A stretch of DNA of 64,000 nucleotides, from contig NC_084596.1 of the NCBI RefSeq assembly GCF_033807715.1, forward strand, positions 36,356,879 to 36,420,878, written 5' to 3'. Both the position numbers and the translations under genes were made by a program. The notes under the pieces were generated by a model, which was not told where the DNA came from, ran no database searches, and saw only the letters and a list, made by a program, of their open reading frames with translations. Positions 1-12,541 of this stretch are shown here, piece by piece (position 1 is the first letter of the stretch; every line of letters begins with the position of its first letter). This DNA is from Cololabis saira (taxonomy: Eukaryota; Chordata; Actinopteri; Beloniformes; Belonidae).

Positions 1-234
1 ATTTAGCCTTGATTAGCCTGCTAGCTTATAAAGCAGCAGTGGACCGTCGGATGGACCGAGCCGGCCGGGCTTTTCCTTCAAACAATGCAGTTTCTTCTTT
101 TAACGGCTCTAATAAACCCTCCTGCAGAACTCAGCGCAGGACTCCCTTTCCCCGTCTGAAGCAACGTGAACAAAGAGGATGGAGAGAAGTTTCTTATTTT
201 CTGTCAACAGCACTTTTCCAGATTCTGCGTCCAC

Positions 235-1394
<1,160 letters not shown>

Positions 1395-2771
1395 GCGTCC
1401 ACATGTATTTAACGCGACCACAAATGTTTAAGGGCTGCTCTTTATGTGTGAGTGGAAGTCATGGCACGAGGTCCTGGCCTGGTTTGTATTCATCGGTGGC
1501 CGCGATCTAAGGACCAGGTATAAAACTTTGATGTGAGATGTCCCCGCTCCAAAGCTGCTACTGCCCCAGTGGGCTTCCTGCACGGCGCGTGCACGCGTGT
1601 GGGTGGAGGAGACGGGGGAACGGTGGTGCGTCTCCATCTCGGGTACTCTATATGGTGAGAAGCAAAGCGCCAAAGCCCCGACAGAGACAGATGGATGGCT
1701 TTGCTCCCCCTCTATTTAGCGCTCTGTCCCCAACGTGTGCAGGTCATTTCTCATTTCATTAGTGTGGCTGTGTGTGTAGCTGAAGATCTCCACCATCCAT
1801 CTCAATCAGGTCTGTGTCTTCATCTGCTGTCTAGCTACATTTTGGCCTCATTCGGTTTTGTCGCTCAGCGCGGGGACACACAACTGATAAAATTAAATGT
1901 CACTTAATTCCAAAAAAAAACTATCCCGGCACCGCTGTCGGCTGGTCCGGTCTCTGTTGCAGGTAAATACACTTCTCACGTGTACGCGCCGTTAAAAAAC
2001 AGTAGCTGTAAATCCCGGTTGAGCATCATTCTGTGCTGCACCCCGTTAACTGAGGCCTTAACTACACTGACACGCCATGATAAAACACTGCTACTAAAAC
2101 TATTGATTTCCTCTGCCCTCTTCCTCGGCCCGATGTGTGCACGTGTCTGTGTGTGTGCAGGTCTAAGACAGCAAAAGCCAAGGGAATGAAGGAGGGGGGG
2201 GTTAGGTAAATCTTTAAAGTGCCTGCAAGAAAACAGGGACAGGAGAAAGTGCAGAAATGAGAAAGAGACAGAAAGGACAAAGACAGCCAAATGTGGCACA
2301 CCGACAGCACAATAAGGTGGAGAATGAGAGGAGAAAAGTCTGAGGGTGGGCAGTGTGTGTGTGTGTGTGAGAGAGGAAGAGAGAGGGAGAACAGGGGAGA
2401 ATGGGGTGTTCCACCTTCATCACTTCCAAATTGAGGACAGATTCAATTATATGCAGAAACCACATGGAAATCACTCCGCATTGTTCCAGCTGTAGCACCG
2501 AATTTGGCAGCAATCGCATTGGCGACATTGGAGGGCCCATTTATCTTGAAGGGGAATAAGCGTCTCGGGCACTGTACGTGTACATGCATGCACGTGTGCA
2601 TGTGTGTGTGCGTGTTTGTGTATTAGAGACAGCGAGAGAGCCAGGGCGGGCGAGCAAGCTCATTTATTTTGTAGGGGAATGAGCAAGGGAACGAGGACGC
2701 CCCGGGAGGCGACCAGATCATTACCCATCTGGGATCAGAGACAGATAGAGATTTCACTAACGTTGCATGTG

Positions 2772-2810
<39 letters not shown>

Positions 2811-3841
2811 GCACATACCATGTATCAATGTAACGAAATGAGACAAATCTCATTTTCATTTGAGGACGGAAGGGCACAGAAGCTGTACAAATACATGCAT
2901 TTACAGCAAGAGGGAAGGAGTGAGGCAGGAAATTGTTGCAGCCAGCCGGCTGACTGCCGGTTCCAGGGAAATCATTCAGCATCTCGTTGGCTTCCTTTAA
3001 ATGGATACTTAGATTAAGGTATATTCTGCTCCGGGCAGCCACTAAAACCTCAGCTGGAACATTATGTTGCAACACACACACACACACACACCAACATTTG
3101 TGCCACTATAAAAAAGTCGGAGGAGAAATTAAGAGGGGAGCTTTCAACAGCAAAGCGATGCCGTACTAATTGCTTCAGAGTCGCTGTGCATGTAAAAGTC
3201 CACTTTTATATGTAGTCATGTAAAAAATAAATAAAAAATGCATGACTCCTTAAATTCTTAGTGTTTATGTATCACAACATCATTAAAATTAGCCAAATAC
3301 AACCTCAGCTGAACAGCAACAAGTAAGGCATGACAGCATCCATTTATCGAACAAAAACTAAGACAAAAATGCAATTTACTAAGATTCTTGTCTGTAAGGG
3401 TGTAGTGGGCTTGTCCTCCCACTGTGTTAAACAATTAATGACAGTCCGTGTGTAATATGGTATGTGCTTTTGTTGATCTGAAGTTGTATTTGTTCAGTTT
3501 TAAAGACAAAAGGACGGTTTCACAAACCAAGGTGAAGAATTAAGCTGGAATATGTCACTTCACCTGAATTTATTCTGAAGGTTCTAAACGCAAAGCCTAA
3601 ACCTATAACTTGTAAATTGACTTAACAATAATCATCCTATATAGTCTTTTTTCTTTTTAACGTCTTGTGTGTTTAGCTTCCTCATACATTTCTACGACCG
3701 GCTGCTGCTCATCTGCTGGAACTTAAATGACACACGTCGTCTCCATTTCAGTCTGTGAATCTGTGACAGAGTTCCTTAGCTTTACTCTGTTATCTACAAT
3801 ACTTTATTTAAAGTTAGCGAAGTGATTCAACAGGACCCATA

Positions 3842-4009
3842 CCCCTTTTCCACCAGGGCTGGTTCTGGTTCACAACTCGTTTAACTTGCGAACCAGCGTG
3901 GAATTGGTTTGTTTTTTCATAGCTGGGGTGCTAAGGGGAGCCACGTCGCTGCAAACATTAGTTATGTAGAACCAGAACCAGCCCTGGAACCGGTTTGGTG
4001 GAAAAGGGG
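3842..4009. mobile_element. Small TIR MITE, TA target duplication
   Basis: The left end reads CCCCTTTTCCACCAGGGCTG, and the right end is its inverse, with a GGTGGAAAAGGGG terminus. Flanking TA dinucleotides at 3840-3841 and 4010-4011 fit a TA duplication. Inner arms repeat GGTTCTGGTTC in inverted form. At 168 bp it has no coding capacity. Confidence 0.8.
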
Positions 4010-5333
4010 TAACAGGGACAAAGCACAACAGGAAAATCAGAAATCAGCCACCACACATTGTTTCAGTGGGATGAACCGTATCATGGATGGGGACACGAGC
4101 AACATCATCACATCTGAGACCAATATATTCTAAATTTGGAAGAGAAAGCAGGGGTTTGACAGGGGTTTGACAGGGGTTCCAGCCCGACCAGCTGACCAAT
4201 GACACGTCGGCGACGCGTTCGATGGCGCTTTGAAGAAGGCTGGAGCTCACAGCTGGAACTGTGGCAGGTATGAAACATCTCTTCTAAAAACTGAAATATC
4301 TGGTTAAAAGAAAACTTTGAATACTGCAGGATACGTAATGCCCCGCTTTCTCAAAAATCCTGATTTCTTAATTCTTCTCTTGCACCAAGACCATATGACT
4401 TTTTATCATTACTATTCATTCGTATTCACTCCAAATGTAATAATTGAAAACTTCTTTTCATGTTCCTGTATTTAGTCAGTTTACTCGCTGCATCCTAGTT
4501 AGCTAGATGCTGGAACACAACGTTGTGCATCACTAAAACAAGATGCGACTTTGTGCTGTCTGATCATAACGTGTACAAGAATGTACTTTCTTCCCGAATG
4601 CCGCCGTCGACTCGAAACAGCTGTCGATGACTCATCCCAACTGTACATTTGCATTTATGGAGTAATGAACCAATCAGCGTTGTCCGACAGCTGCTGCTCG
4701 ACGCTGACGCTGTCGATATCTCAAAAACACACACAGAGACACACAGACTGAAACTGGGCTGATTGCACTAAAGACAACAACTTATTGAGTGTATCCCTCC
4801 ACTCAGCAAACACACACTCAGCTGGACTGTCTGACGGTGCTGTTTCTGATCAATACGCATCAAGCTCCTCTGCTTATTCACCAATTATCTCCTCTGCTGA
4901 TATTTAATATGGAGAGGACCAAGCCACACAGTGCTGATTCAATCATTTACATGATCTATGGTATTGATCCATCTATCTACGAAGTGAAACTGAACATCAC
5001 GCCGTTATGATCGAGCAGTAGCGTTTTTGTTTTTACAACATTGGTAGAGAAACGTAATAATGACGATATCCCAGAACAGGAAGAACGCAGCAGAGTGGAT
5101 CTTTTCTGAGAAAAATGACTGCAGTGGGAAAGTTTAGAAAATGAGACGTCAGGGTTTGTTGTGGCGCTTTAAAACGACCCTCAGGTAGACGAAAGGACTT
5201 CACTTCAAGAAGCAGGAAGACGGCACGCTGGTCGCAGCTCACGCCCCCCTGCTGTGCGTTTGTACATTGAAAGTCAGCGGCGTGTCGTGCCCCGCAGCCG
5301 TCACAGAAGCACATTACAATGCGTGCGACCTAC

Positions 5334-5436
5334 TTTTCGATCTCACTGTTTTTACAGGTGCGCGGAGTGCAGGAGGAGGATGAAGGAGTGCTGGCGTCTG
5401 TCTTGCTGCTCTCTCCGTTGCTCGTGGAAGGCATCT
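5334..5436 (-). CDS. rnf220: rnf220 coding exon I: MPSTSNGESS linker; last exon in the window
   Basis: This 103-nt exon starts with AG (completing Glu) and encodes MPSTSNGESSKTDASTPSSS, then SCTPRTCKNSEIE, and ends with AA of a Lys codon. MPSTSNGESSK and TCKNS-x-IEK match RNF220. The Ser-rich insert between them is longer than I recall for mammals. The acceptor is TTCTGTGTCTACAG and the donor is AAA|GTAGGT. The coiled coil and the C-terminal RING domain should follow, but no sequence for them is visible in 1-5333 on the minus strand. They must lie outside the window, so the gene is open at both ends here. Confidence 0.92.
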
Positions 5437-5959
5437 CTGTAGACACAGAAATAGACGGTTCACGGTGAGTTCAATGCAGCTCAGGAAAACACATGACAAT
5501 TTGTGCTGGAGTGGAATAAGTAGCTCAGCTGTTTATGTGAATACATGTTTGCAGGAATAACACGTATAGTAAAGCAAAGGCATTTGCTTAGAGATGATGA
5601 AAAGTCTTTCCAAGGCACACAAATGACATCATAGGATTGCATAGGCTAGTTTTTGAATGCTTTATAACTTTATAACTAACTTTAAAAGTCACAAAGCGTT
5701 GAGCAGTTCTACCTGAGGACATTACACCGCTGCAGCAAAGAAACCCAACGTCATCCATGTTCTTTGACTTGACATGTGTGCAAGTGTCAGCATATTTTCT
5801 AGATTCAGTTGCGAGCATGGGCATGCTGTGAAGAGGATATTTTCTACATGCGGGCCACAGAGTTCTGATGCATTAAGCCCAATATAACTCACATGCTCAC
5901 AAAAATAAGAAGTGAAATAAATCGAGAGAATTCATAGTTGATCATTTCTTCAACAAATA

Positions 5960-6341
5960 CAGGACTGTCTCAGAAAATTAGAATATTGTGATAAAGTTCT
6001 TTATTTTCTGTAATGCAATTAAAAAAACAAAAATGTCATACATTCTGGATTCATTACAAATCAACTGAAATATTGCAAGCCTTTTATTATTTTAATATTG
6101 CTGATTATGGTTTACATCTTAAGATTAAGATTCCCAGAATATTCTAATTTTTTGAGATAGGATATTTGAGTTTTCTTAAGCTGTAAACCATAATCAGCAA
6201 TATTAAAATAATAAAAGGCTTGCAATATTTCAGTTGATTTGTGATGAATCCAGAATGTATGACATTTTTTTTTTTTTTTTAATTGCATTACAGAAAATAA
6301 AGGACTTTATCACAATATTCTAATTTTCTGAGACAGTCCTG
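5960..6341. mobile_element. Long-inverted-repeat MITE (Tc1/mariner-like, TA duplication)
   Basis: Most of this 382-bp element is two inverted arms starting CAGGACTGTCTCAGAAAATT, folding around a centre near 6150. TA flanks both ends (5958-5959 and 6342-6343). It lies in the 1.1-kb intron between exons H and I. The transcript would form a hairpin of well over 100 bp. Superfamily assignment rests on the TA duplication alone. Confidence 0.85.
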
Positions 6342-6552
6342 TAAATACCAGTGGGGTGTATCTCTTCTCTTCATTAATATCAGCTGCGACACATTTTGAG
6401 ACTTATTTTAACAGCTGACAGGATTCTACACATTAAAACCAATGCAACTTGATATCTAAGTAATAAAAAGCCAAACCAAATCGATATTGCTTCAACACTA
6501 ATGCCAGTATTGCCCAATCCTCCCTGGCCAACGTGTCAACGGCTTTACTCAC

Positions 6553-6608
6553 CATCGCTGGCCCACTTGGAGAATTCGGGCGTTATTCTGTTAGAAGGCA
6601 TCCCGCCG
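6553..6608 (-). CDS. rnf220: rnf220 coding exon H: RITPEFSKWASD
   Basis: This 56-nt exon starts with C (completing Asn) and encodes GGMPSNRITPEFSKWASD plus G of a Glu codon. The RITPEFSKWASDEMPSTS junction is strongly conserved in RNF220. The acceptor is TTTGTTGCAG and the donor is ATG|GTGAGT, both near consensus. The upstream intron (6609-6723) is only 115 bp, the shortest in this part of the gene. The downstream intron (5437-6552) contains a 382-bp inverted-repeat MITE. Confidence 0.94.
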
Positions 6609-6723
6609 CTGCAACAAAGACACAAAGCTGTCAGTAAAAACGGCGGCTCACGGATGCTCTCCGTTGTTTAAGCTGTGCTGCAAGTTAAGTTGGTGTTTTG
6701 CTTGAGCGGAAAGGGCTTCGTAC

Positions 6724-6916
6724 TTGAGCACAGCTCCTCGTAGCGCCTCCCTCTCCCGGGCTTCTCCTTGGTCCTCCCCGGCCCCAGAACAGGGGATGAT
6801 GTCGGCCTCGGTGTACTGGGCTTTGCCGTACTCCAAGGTGTCGTCGCCGTCCACGTCCAGGTCGGCATCGCTGTCTGCCGCGCTCTCCTTGATGCTACAC
6901 GTGGCAAACCCCGATC
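6724..6916 (-). CDS. rnf220: rnf220 coding exon G: acidic SDADLDVDGDDTLEYGK block
   Basis: This 193-nt exon begins with GA (completing Gly) and encodes SGFATCSIKESAADSDADLD, VDGDDTLEYGKAQYTEADII and then PCSGAGEDQGEAREREALRG AVL. It ends with AA of an Asn codon. The acidic DADLDVDGDDTLEYGK-x-QYTEAD-x-IPC core is a signature of RNF220. The acceptor is CTATCTTGGCAG and the donor is CAA|GTACGA. It joins the next exon over a short 115-bp intron. Reading through the donor gives KYEALSAQ and so on, which departs from the family and confirms the boundary. Confidence 0.95.
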
Positions 6917-7560
6917 CTGCCAAGATAGAACGCAACTTTCAGCATTCCTTAACTTTATTAAACTGGAAAAAGAACACCAAGACTGTTATTCTAACTGTGC
7001 TCTTTGAACTCAGCATTTGAACTCCAACACATTCCAACATGTACACAAATCACTTTGTCCAAGCCTCTTCACAAATATGATCTGCAAAGGTTTTTTCAAA
7101 CGTCTGCAACTACTTATACAAAGAGGAAAAAATGTCATGTAATTCATCCTAAATAACAGAAAAATTGTTTCAAGCCAGCCACTTTGAAATATTGTCACAT
7201 TTTTTGCCCCTTTTTTTGCTTCTCCTTGCAGCGCTGCCTCAGCGTTGTATCACTGTCAGATGTTTATGGCCTCAGTGCTTTCAAAAATATCAGTTTACAG
7301 TGGTTTGGTGATTGGATAGCAGTAAAACCTAACCATGAGGAAGAAACACCTCACTTGAAACGCTCATAAGCCTGCTTTCAGTAATTTCTTTGTAAGTTTT
7401 CACACCGTGGGAGAAAATATGTCATAATTTAGACCTTTAAACACCATTCAGCCATCGTGCAGACTCATTCGTTCTAAATGGGGTACTTGAGAACTTAATT
7501 CCTGTTCATTATCAGTTGAGGGCGGCTGACGCTTCCCGTCACCTGTTTCCACGTCCAAAC

Positions 7561-7906
7561 TAGGAATGGGTGATATTTTACCGTTCACGATATACCGTCA
7601 AAAAAATTCCCCACAGTAAGAATTTGTCATCTCGCGGTAAAAACGATAAATTCCTGTTGATGACGTTTTTGTGTAAAGCCTGATTTAAGGAAGGAAGGAA
7701 GGAAGGAAGGAAGGAAGGAAGGAAGGAAGGAAGGAAGGAAGGAAGGAAGGAAGGAAGGAAGGAAGGAAGGCAGGAAGGAAGGAAGGAAGGAAGGAAGGAA
7801 AATTCCCGTTGATGACACTTTTTGTATTGGTATTTTTTTTATCGTTATTGGGATAAATGCCAGAAATTATCGTGATACATTTTTTAGTCCATACCGCCCG
7901 TCCCTA
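7561..7906. mobile_element. Second copy of the microsatellite-bearing hAT element
   Basis: Same ends as the copy at 235-1394: left TAGGAATGGGTGATAT, right inverse TAGGGACGGGCGGTAT. The flanks GTCCAAAC (7553-7560) and TTCCAAAC (7907-7914) match in 7 of 8 bases, an aged target duplication. The internal (GGAA)n tract is much shorter (about 7687-7800) and sits at the same position between the two AATTCC-x-GTTGATGA segments. Confidence 0.85.
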
Positions 7907-8463
7907 TTCCAAACTACTCCAAAGAGCTGCAAAACCTTCCCACCTGCATATGGATCTGAATGTGTGTGCAGCTCTCCCATCAACCACTGCTGCTCCTGCA
8001 CTAATCACCACTGATGTCCTGAAGTTTTTTTTATCACTTCTATTTTGTAGAAGCTTCTTTAGTGGAGCATTTCAACAGTTTTCTTGTATAACTGCAAAAA
8101 AAAATACAGTGTCACTAACCCTGAATGAGTGTTTTTGGTGGATTATGGGGCTCTCACGTGTCAGTGACAGGTTGTGTGACTGCGTCATTTACATTAGTGC
8201 ACCATCCGGTCACAACATCCCAGGCACTTTGCTTTGTTTAAGACTAAACATGCTTCAGTGGATTAATATTTATCATCCCGGGTTGTGAGCTGCACCTGCT
8301 TAATTGTTTGGTGGATTTCACCACCTGTGTGAAAGTGATTTTTTAAGTTTTTGAGACACTTATAGAAACTCCAAGCTGTTAAACTCAGCTTCTCTCTGAA
8401 CCAAATTAAACACTTTTAGATAATCTGGAAATAGATGAGAAAAGGAAAGATGTGGTCAGGGAC

Positions 8464-8491
8464 AAAAAAAAAAAAAAAAAAAAAAAAAAAA
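8464..8491 (+). repeat. (A)28 tract
   Basis: An uninterrupted run of 28 A. No clear retroposon body is attached on either side, so I treat it as a simple repeat. Confidence 0.85.
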
Positions 8492-8684
8492 GTGATGAGA
8501 AAGCCAGTGTTCAGACGTGGAATGAACCGATGGAGACTGACACTTTGCCCATCAATCTTTGAGAAAACTGGGGAATGTGTGTGTAAGAGTGTGTGAGTGG
8601 CACTTCTATAAACCAAGTGATGAACGCTTAGACAAATCCTTACCACTGCCTGACTGCTCCCCTCAGCTCCACTTAACCACAGCT

Positions 8685-8685
<1 letters not shown>

Positions 8686-8728
<43 letters not shown>

Positions 8729-8810
8729 GTCACTTAGAGGTATCTCTTCAATGTTTGTTTGAGACCGTCTGTCCATCTGTCACTTAGGCCCCATCTCTCC
8801 AACTCCTTGA

Positions 8811-8899
<89 letters not shown>

Positions 8900-9008
8900 A
8901 TGCTGTCTACCTGTCACTTAAACTGCTCCCATCAACCACACAGAGGTAGGTAGGTGTGTATTTGTGTTCCAGAGTGTATGTCACTTACACCAAGACTATT
9001 CAAGCTGG

Positions 9009-9105
<97 letters not shown>

Positions 9106-9145
9106 TGTATGTGTATGTGTGTGTGTGTATGTGTGTGTGTGTGTG
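8686..9145 (+). repeat. Three (GT)n tracts in a degenerate higher-order array
   Basis: (GT)n blocks at 8686-8726, 8812-8897 and 9008-9145 are separated by related spacers that each hold a GTCACTTA motif (about 8728, 8778, 8913 and 8979). This suggests tandem amplification of a unit made of a spacer plus (GT)n, followed by divergence and unequal growth of the GT blocks. Confidence 0.8.
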
Positions 9146-10218
9146 ACTGAAGCTGTCTGTGTGAGACTGTCAGGTACAGGCCTGACACCCATCTTATTTA
9201 CACCTCTTCCAATTTCTACAAGCTCTCAGGTGGACTAGTGTGCTGCATCTGAGGGGAGCCCGACACAGCTGACACCCTTCCCTTTTAACCTGTCTGTCCC
9301 CGTCTGAGACTTTCAATACTGCACTTCCAATAACAGTTGTTCTCAGAGCACATCTGAATCTCGCTGCACCCAGGTCTCCCTGTCGAGACTGCAAATCAGC
9401 TGCTTCAGCTCGCCTGTGAAGCTTTGGAGAGACGTGAGTAACTGCTGCAGTTTTTGTTCCCCTTGCACCCAACTTTTTTACCTCTACTGGACCCCTCACC
9501 CCCCCCCAAAAAAAACAGAAAATTAGCAAGGAAAATGGGCTGTGAGTGTGGGACAACTGAAAACTACTACAATGAGATGTGTCATCACTGCTGAAGCAAA
9601 TTAAAATGATTTTTCCAGTTTTTTTTGGTTGCAGCATCTACGGGGGACATGTATGAACATGGTCACGCAAGGTCAGCTAACTTCAACATATCTGCATAGG
9701 TTTTACATTTCTTTACTTTATTATGAGCTCGGGATTTAATATTGAAGCTTGAAACTGTATTTTGCTTAGTCTGAATATGTTATAAACAGAATGCTTTACG
9801 TTGTGGACTGAACAGTGCTTTCTCCATGCATTATGTTCAAATGTCTGAAAAACTAAGCCTGACGCTGGTTGCATCCGTCTCTTATCTTGTAACGTAAAGA
9901 TGATGCAACAAAATTTTTTTTTTTTTGTTTTTTTTTGGGGGGGGTTTGTACATAAAAAAATGTTGTGGTCTACTTTTTACATCAAAAAAAGGGAATTCAA
10001 TGTTAAGTTCAAGGTCTGTAGTTCATGTAGTCAATAACTGGACCACTTCCACAAATGACATGACTTTTATATAATGTGGATAGTAGGGCTGCACAATAAA
10101 TCGTTAAAGAAAACAGGATGTCAATACACACCTACATGCAACTATATTTCCAACTGAGAATTAAGTCATAATGGAGGAGAAAACCAGAGTGAATCTTGGA
10201 CTTAAACTTCACTGCTAT

Positions 10219-10240
10219 GGGGGGGGGGGGGGGGGGGGGG
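10219..10240 (+). repeat. (G)22 tract
   Basis: A run of 22 G on the plus strand, which is C in the rnf220 transcript. The DNA strand could form a G-quadruplex. Length may be unreliable in assembly. Confidence 0.85.
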
Positions 10241-12093
10241 TAACAACTGCTACACTTTTAGCAAATATAACATTGAGTTAACCCAAAAAGATGTCCATAT
10301 TAAGGAATGTAAGACTTGACTGTTAAACTGTGGCATGTACAGGTGTTGAATAGGTTTTAAAGGTGTTCCACCAGCCTGCAGCCTCGGCCACCTCTCACTT
10401 ATCTTCACGTCTGATTTCAGCTCTTACGAAGCAAATCTGACGAAAATTGGACGAGAAAATTACGTTTACCGCAGCTCCAGTTTTCATCCATTTACAAAAA
10501 GTTGCTTGAATGGATATGATGTTGGAACTTATACACCTGCGCTTATGAGCCGGCAGCCCCTGAACTGACGTGTGTGTGTGTGTGTGTGTACAGGCTGCAG
10601 ATGTTGGTGACATGTTGGCTGTGCCGGTGTGTGTGTGTGTGGGGCCTGTTTGCTCTGAACGAGCGTGATCCCGGTGCTTCTATCTGTCCCTCTAAGCAGT
10701 CTTGGCAGGCCAATCTAATCTGGCCAGGAAAAGGTCAGCCCCACTCTAACTGCCTTTCACTCACATTATGCACCCGCACCCCCTCCCCCATTCTTCCCTT
10801 CTCTTTTCTCCTTTCCCCACATCCCCTGCCCACCTTGCCTGCGATCATCCCTCCTTTTATTCTTTCACTTTTCTCCCCAATTCCTCTTCTTTGTTTTACC
10901 CCGAACGTTGTTTTTACTCCTCCGCTGTATCATTCCATGTTCCTCCTCCACTCCGTATCACTCCTACCAGTCCTGCCCGATGAGCGCTCCCCCACGTCTT
11001 CTCCGCCACATAAGATGAATCAATACAGACGCGCACACTTTACCCCACAGTCTGGGACTCTTTCATTACCCCAAACATCTGAATATGGCTCACTCTTTAG
11101 CATGTTAACTACACATTCCATCCGGAGAGTTACACGCTTCACGACAGCCACAAAAGTGACCCCAGATTTACATACGAGTCACCGCGACGCGGCTGCACGG
11201 TACACATCTGAACAGGCAGGCGGGATCAAAGGACTCATCAGGCCGACTGGCAGCTCGGCTCAACCAATCGACCGACCTCGACAACATCCTGTTACCATAG
11301 CAATTATCGGGACCCCCTAAGAAGCAGAGAGGAGGCGTGTCAAAGGTCATCACACTATCTTTCTGCCATTTACAGGTCACAGAGACGGGGGACGGGGGGG
11401 GCCGTGGGGAAAGGGACCCAGACACAAAGACATAAGAAAGTCGTCTTTGAAGTTCATGTACAAAGCAGAGATTTTTCTCCTCTCCTCTATCCTTCTGGGC
11501 CATCTCTGCCCGCAATAATCCTCCCTGTCTCCTCCCCGGTCTCAGAAGACGACCCGATATCAAACCCCAGCATCTGTCTGCCGTTTTATTTATGTTTGGC
11601 TGAACTCAGAGATCAGTTCGTGCACCTCAAACCTCGTTTAAATGTGGCATTTTTCAACTCTTTAATAATGCATAAAATACCTAGCGTGCAGGTGCAAGGT
11701 GGACTAAGATATATATGTATATGTTTCAACATTTGAACATTCAAGTACACTCCACCTGTGCGAGGTTGGTACCTTATTTTGTCAGCGTTTAAATTTGCAT
11801 GACCTGATGTTAGCTGAAGGGTTGCTGCAGTTCTCCACCTGTTCCTGTTTATTTTCCAAATATTAGCTTTTATAAAAAATCTATGACAGCGTGAGACTTT
11901 TAAAGCAGATCCTGAAAAGTCTGCTCCATTAAATAACCACACAAAAGTTTGAAATCCCAGGTCACCACAAACAAATCATTCAGCTGCGTGACCTCACTGA
12001 CTTAAAGAATAGTTGGGATGGATACATCTTCATCTAACTTCATCAACAACAAAAAACAAACTAGTTAAAAGTAAAGTAGTGTAGGAACAAGTA

Positions 12094-12541
12094 CCATATT
12101 TTCCACACTATAATGCGCACCGCATTATTAGGCGCACTAAATATATGGTAAAATACCGTACTATAGTGGCTGGGGTTGAGTTACGTATCTACCAGATGGA
12201 GCTGCGCTACAGGAAATGCTACAAAATCCTACAGCAAATGCAAAAAAAAAAAACAAGAAGAAAAGTACTGTATGTCAAACTTTATTAACAAAATAAAAAC
12301 CAGCTTTGCTCCGTCTTGTCAAAGTCGCCATTATGCGAGTCAGCGTCGCTGCTGTTGTCTTGAACGTCTGTGACGATTCCTGGCGTTTTTAGCGCCATTA
12401 CTTTGGCAACACCAACTACATTACCCACAATCCCCCTGACCACAGTAACAGAAATTACGGTAATGATCATGTATAAGGCCATTGCCGGTTTTTGAGAAAA
12501 TTAAAGGCTTTTAGGTGCGCCTTATAGTGCGGAAAATATGG
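12094..12541. mobile_element. TIR DNA element, ACTATAAGGCGCAC family, aged
   Basis: The left end reads CCATATTTTCCACACTATAA and the inverse of the right end reads CCATATTTTCCGCACTATAA. GGCGCACC-type sequence follows in both arms. The left flank is TA but the right is AA, so the TA duplication has decayed. The body has no intact ORF. It is related in its ends to the element at 16519-17374. Confidence 0.75.

Noticed and set aside
10084..10110. TAGGGCTGCACAATAAATCG, resembling a hAT terminus
   Set aside because: Only one end is visible. Too short to call.
10574..11320. A 248-residue plus-strand frame
   Set aside because: It runs through a CT-rich segment and a GT repeat. It has no recognisable domain and Ser/Pro/Leu bias from composition, and it lies antisense inside an rnf220 intron.
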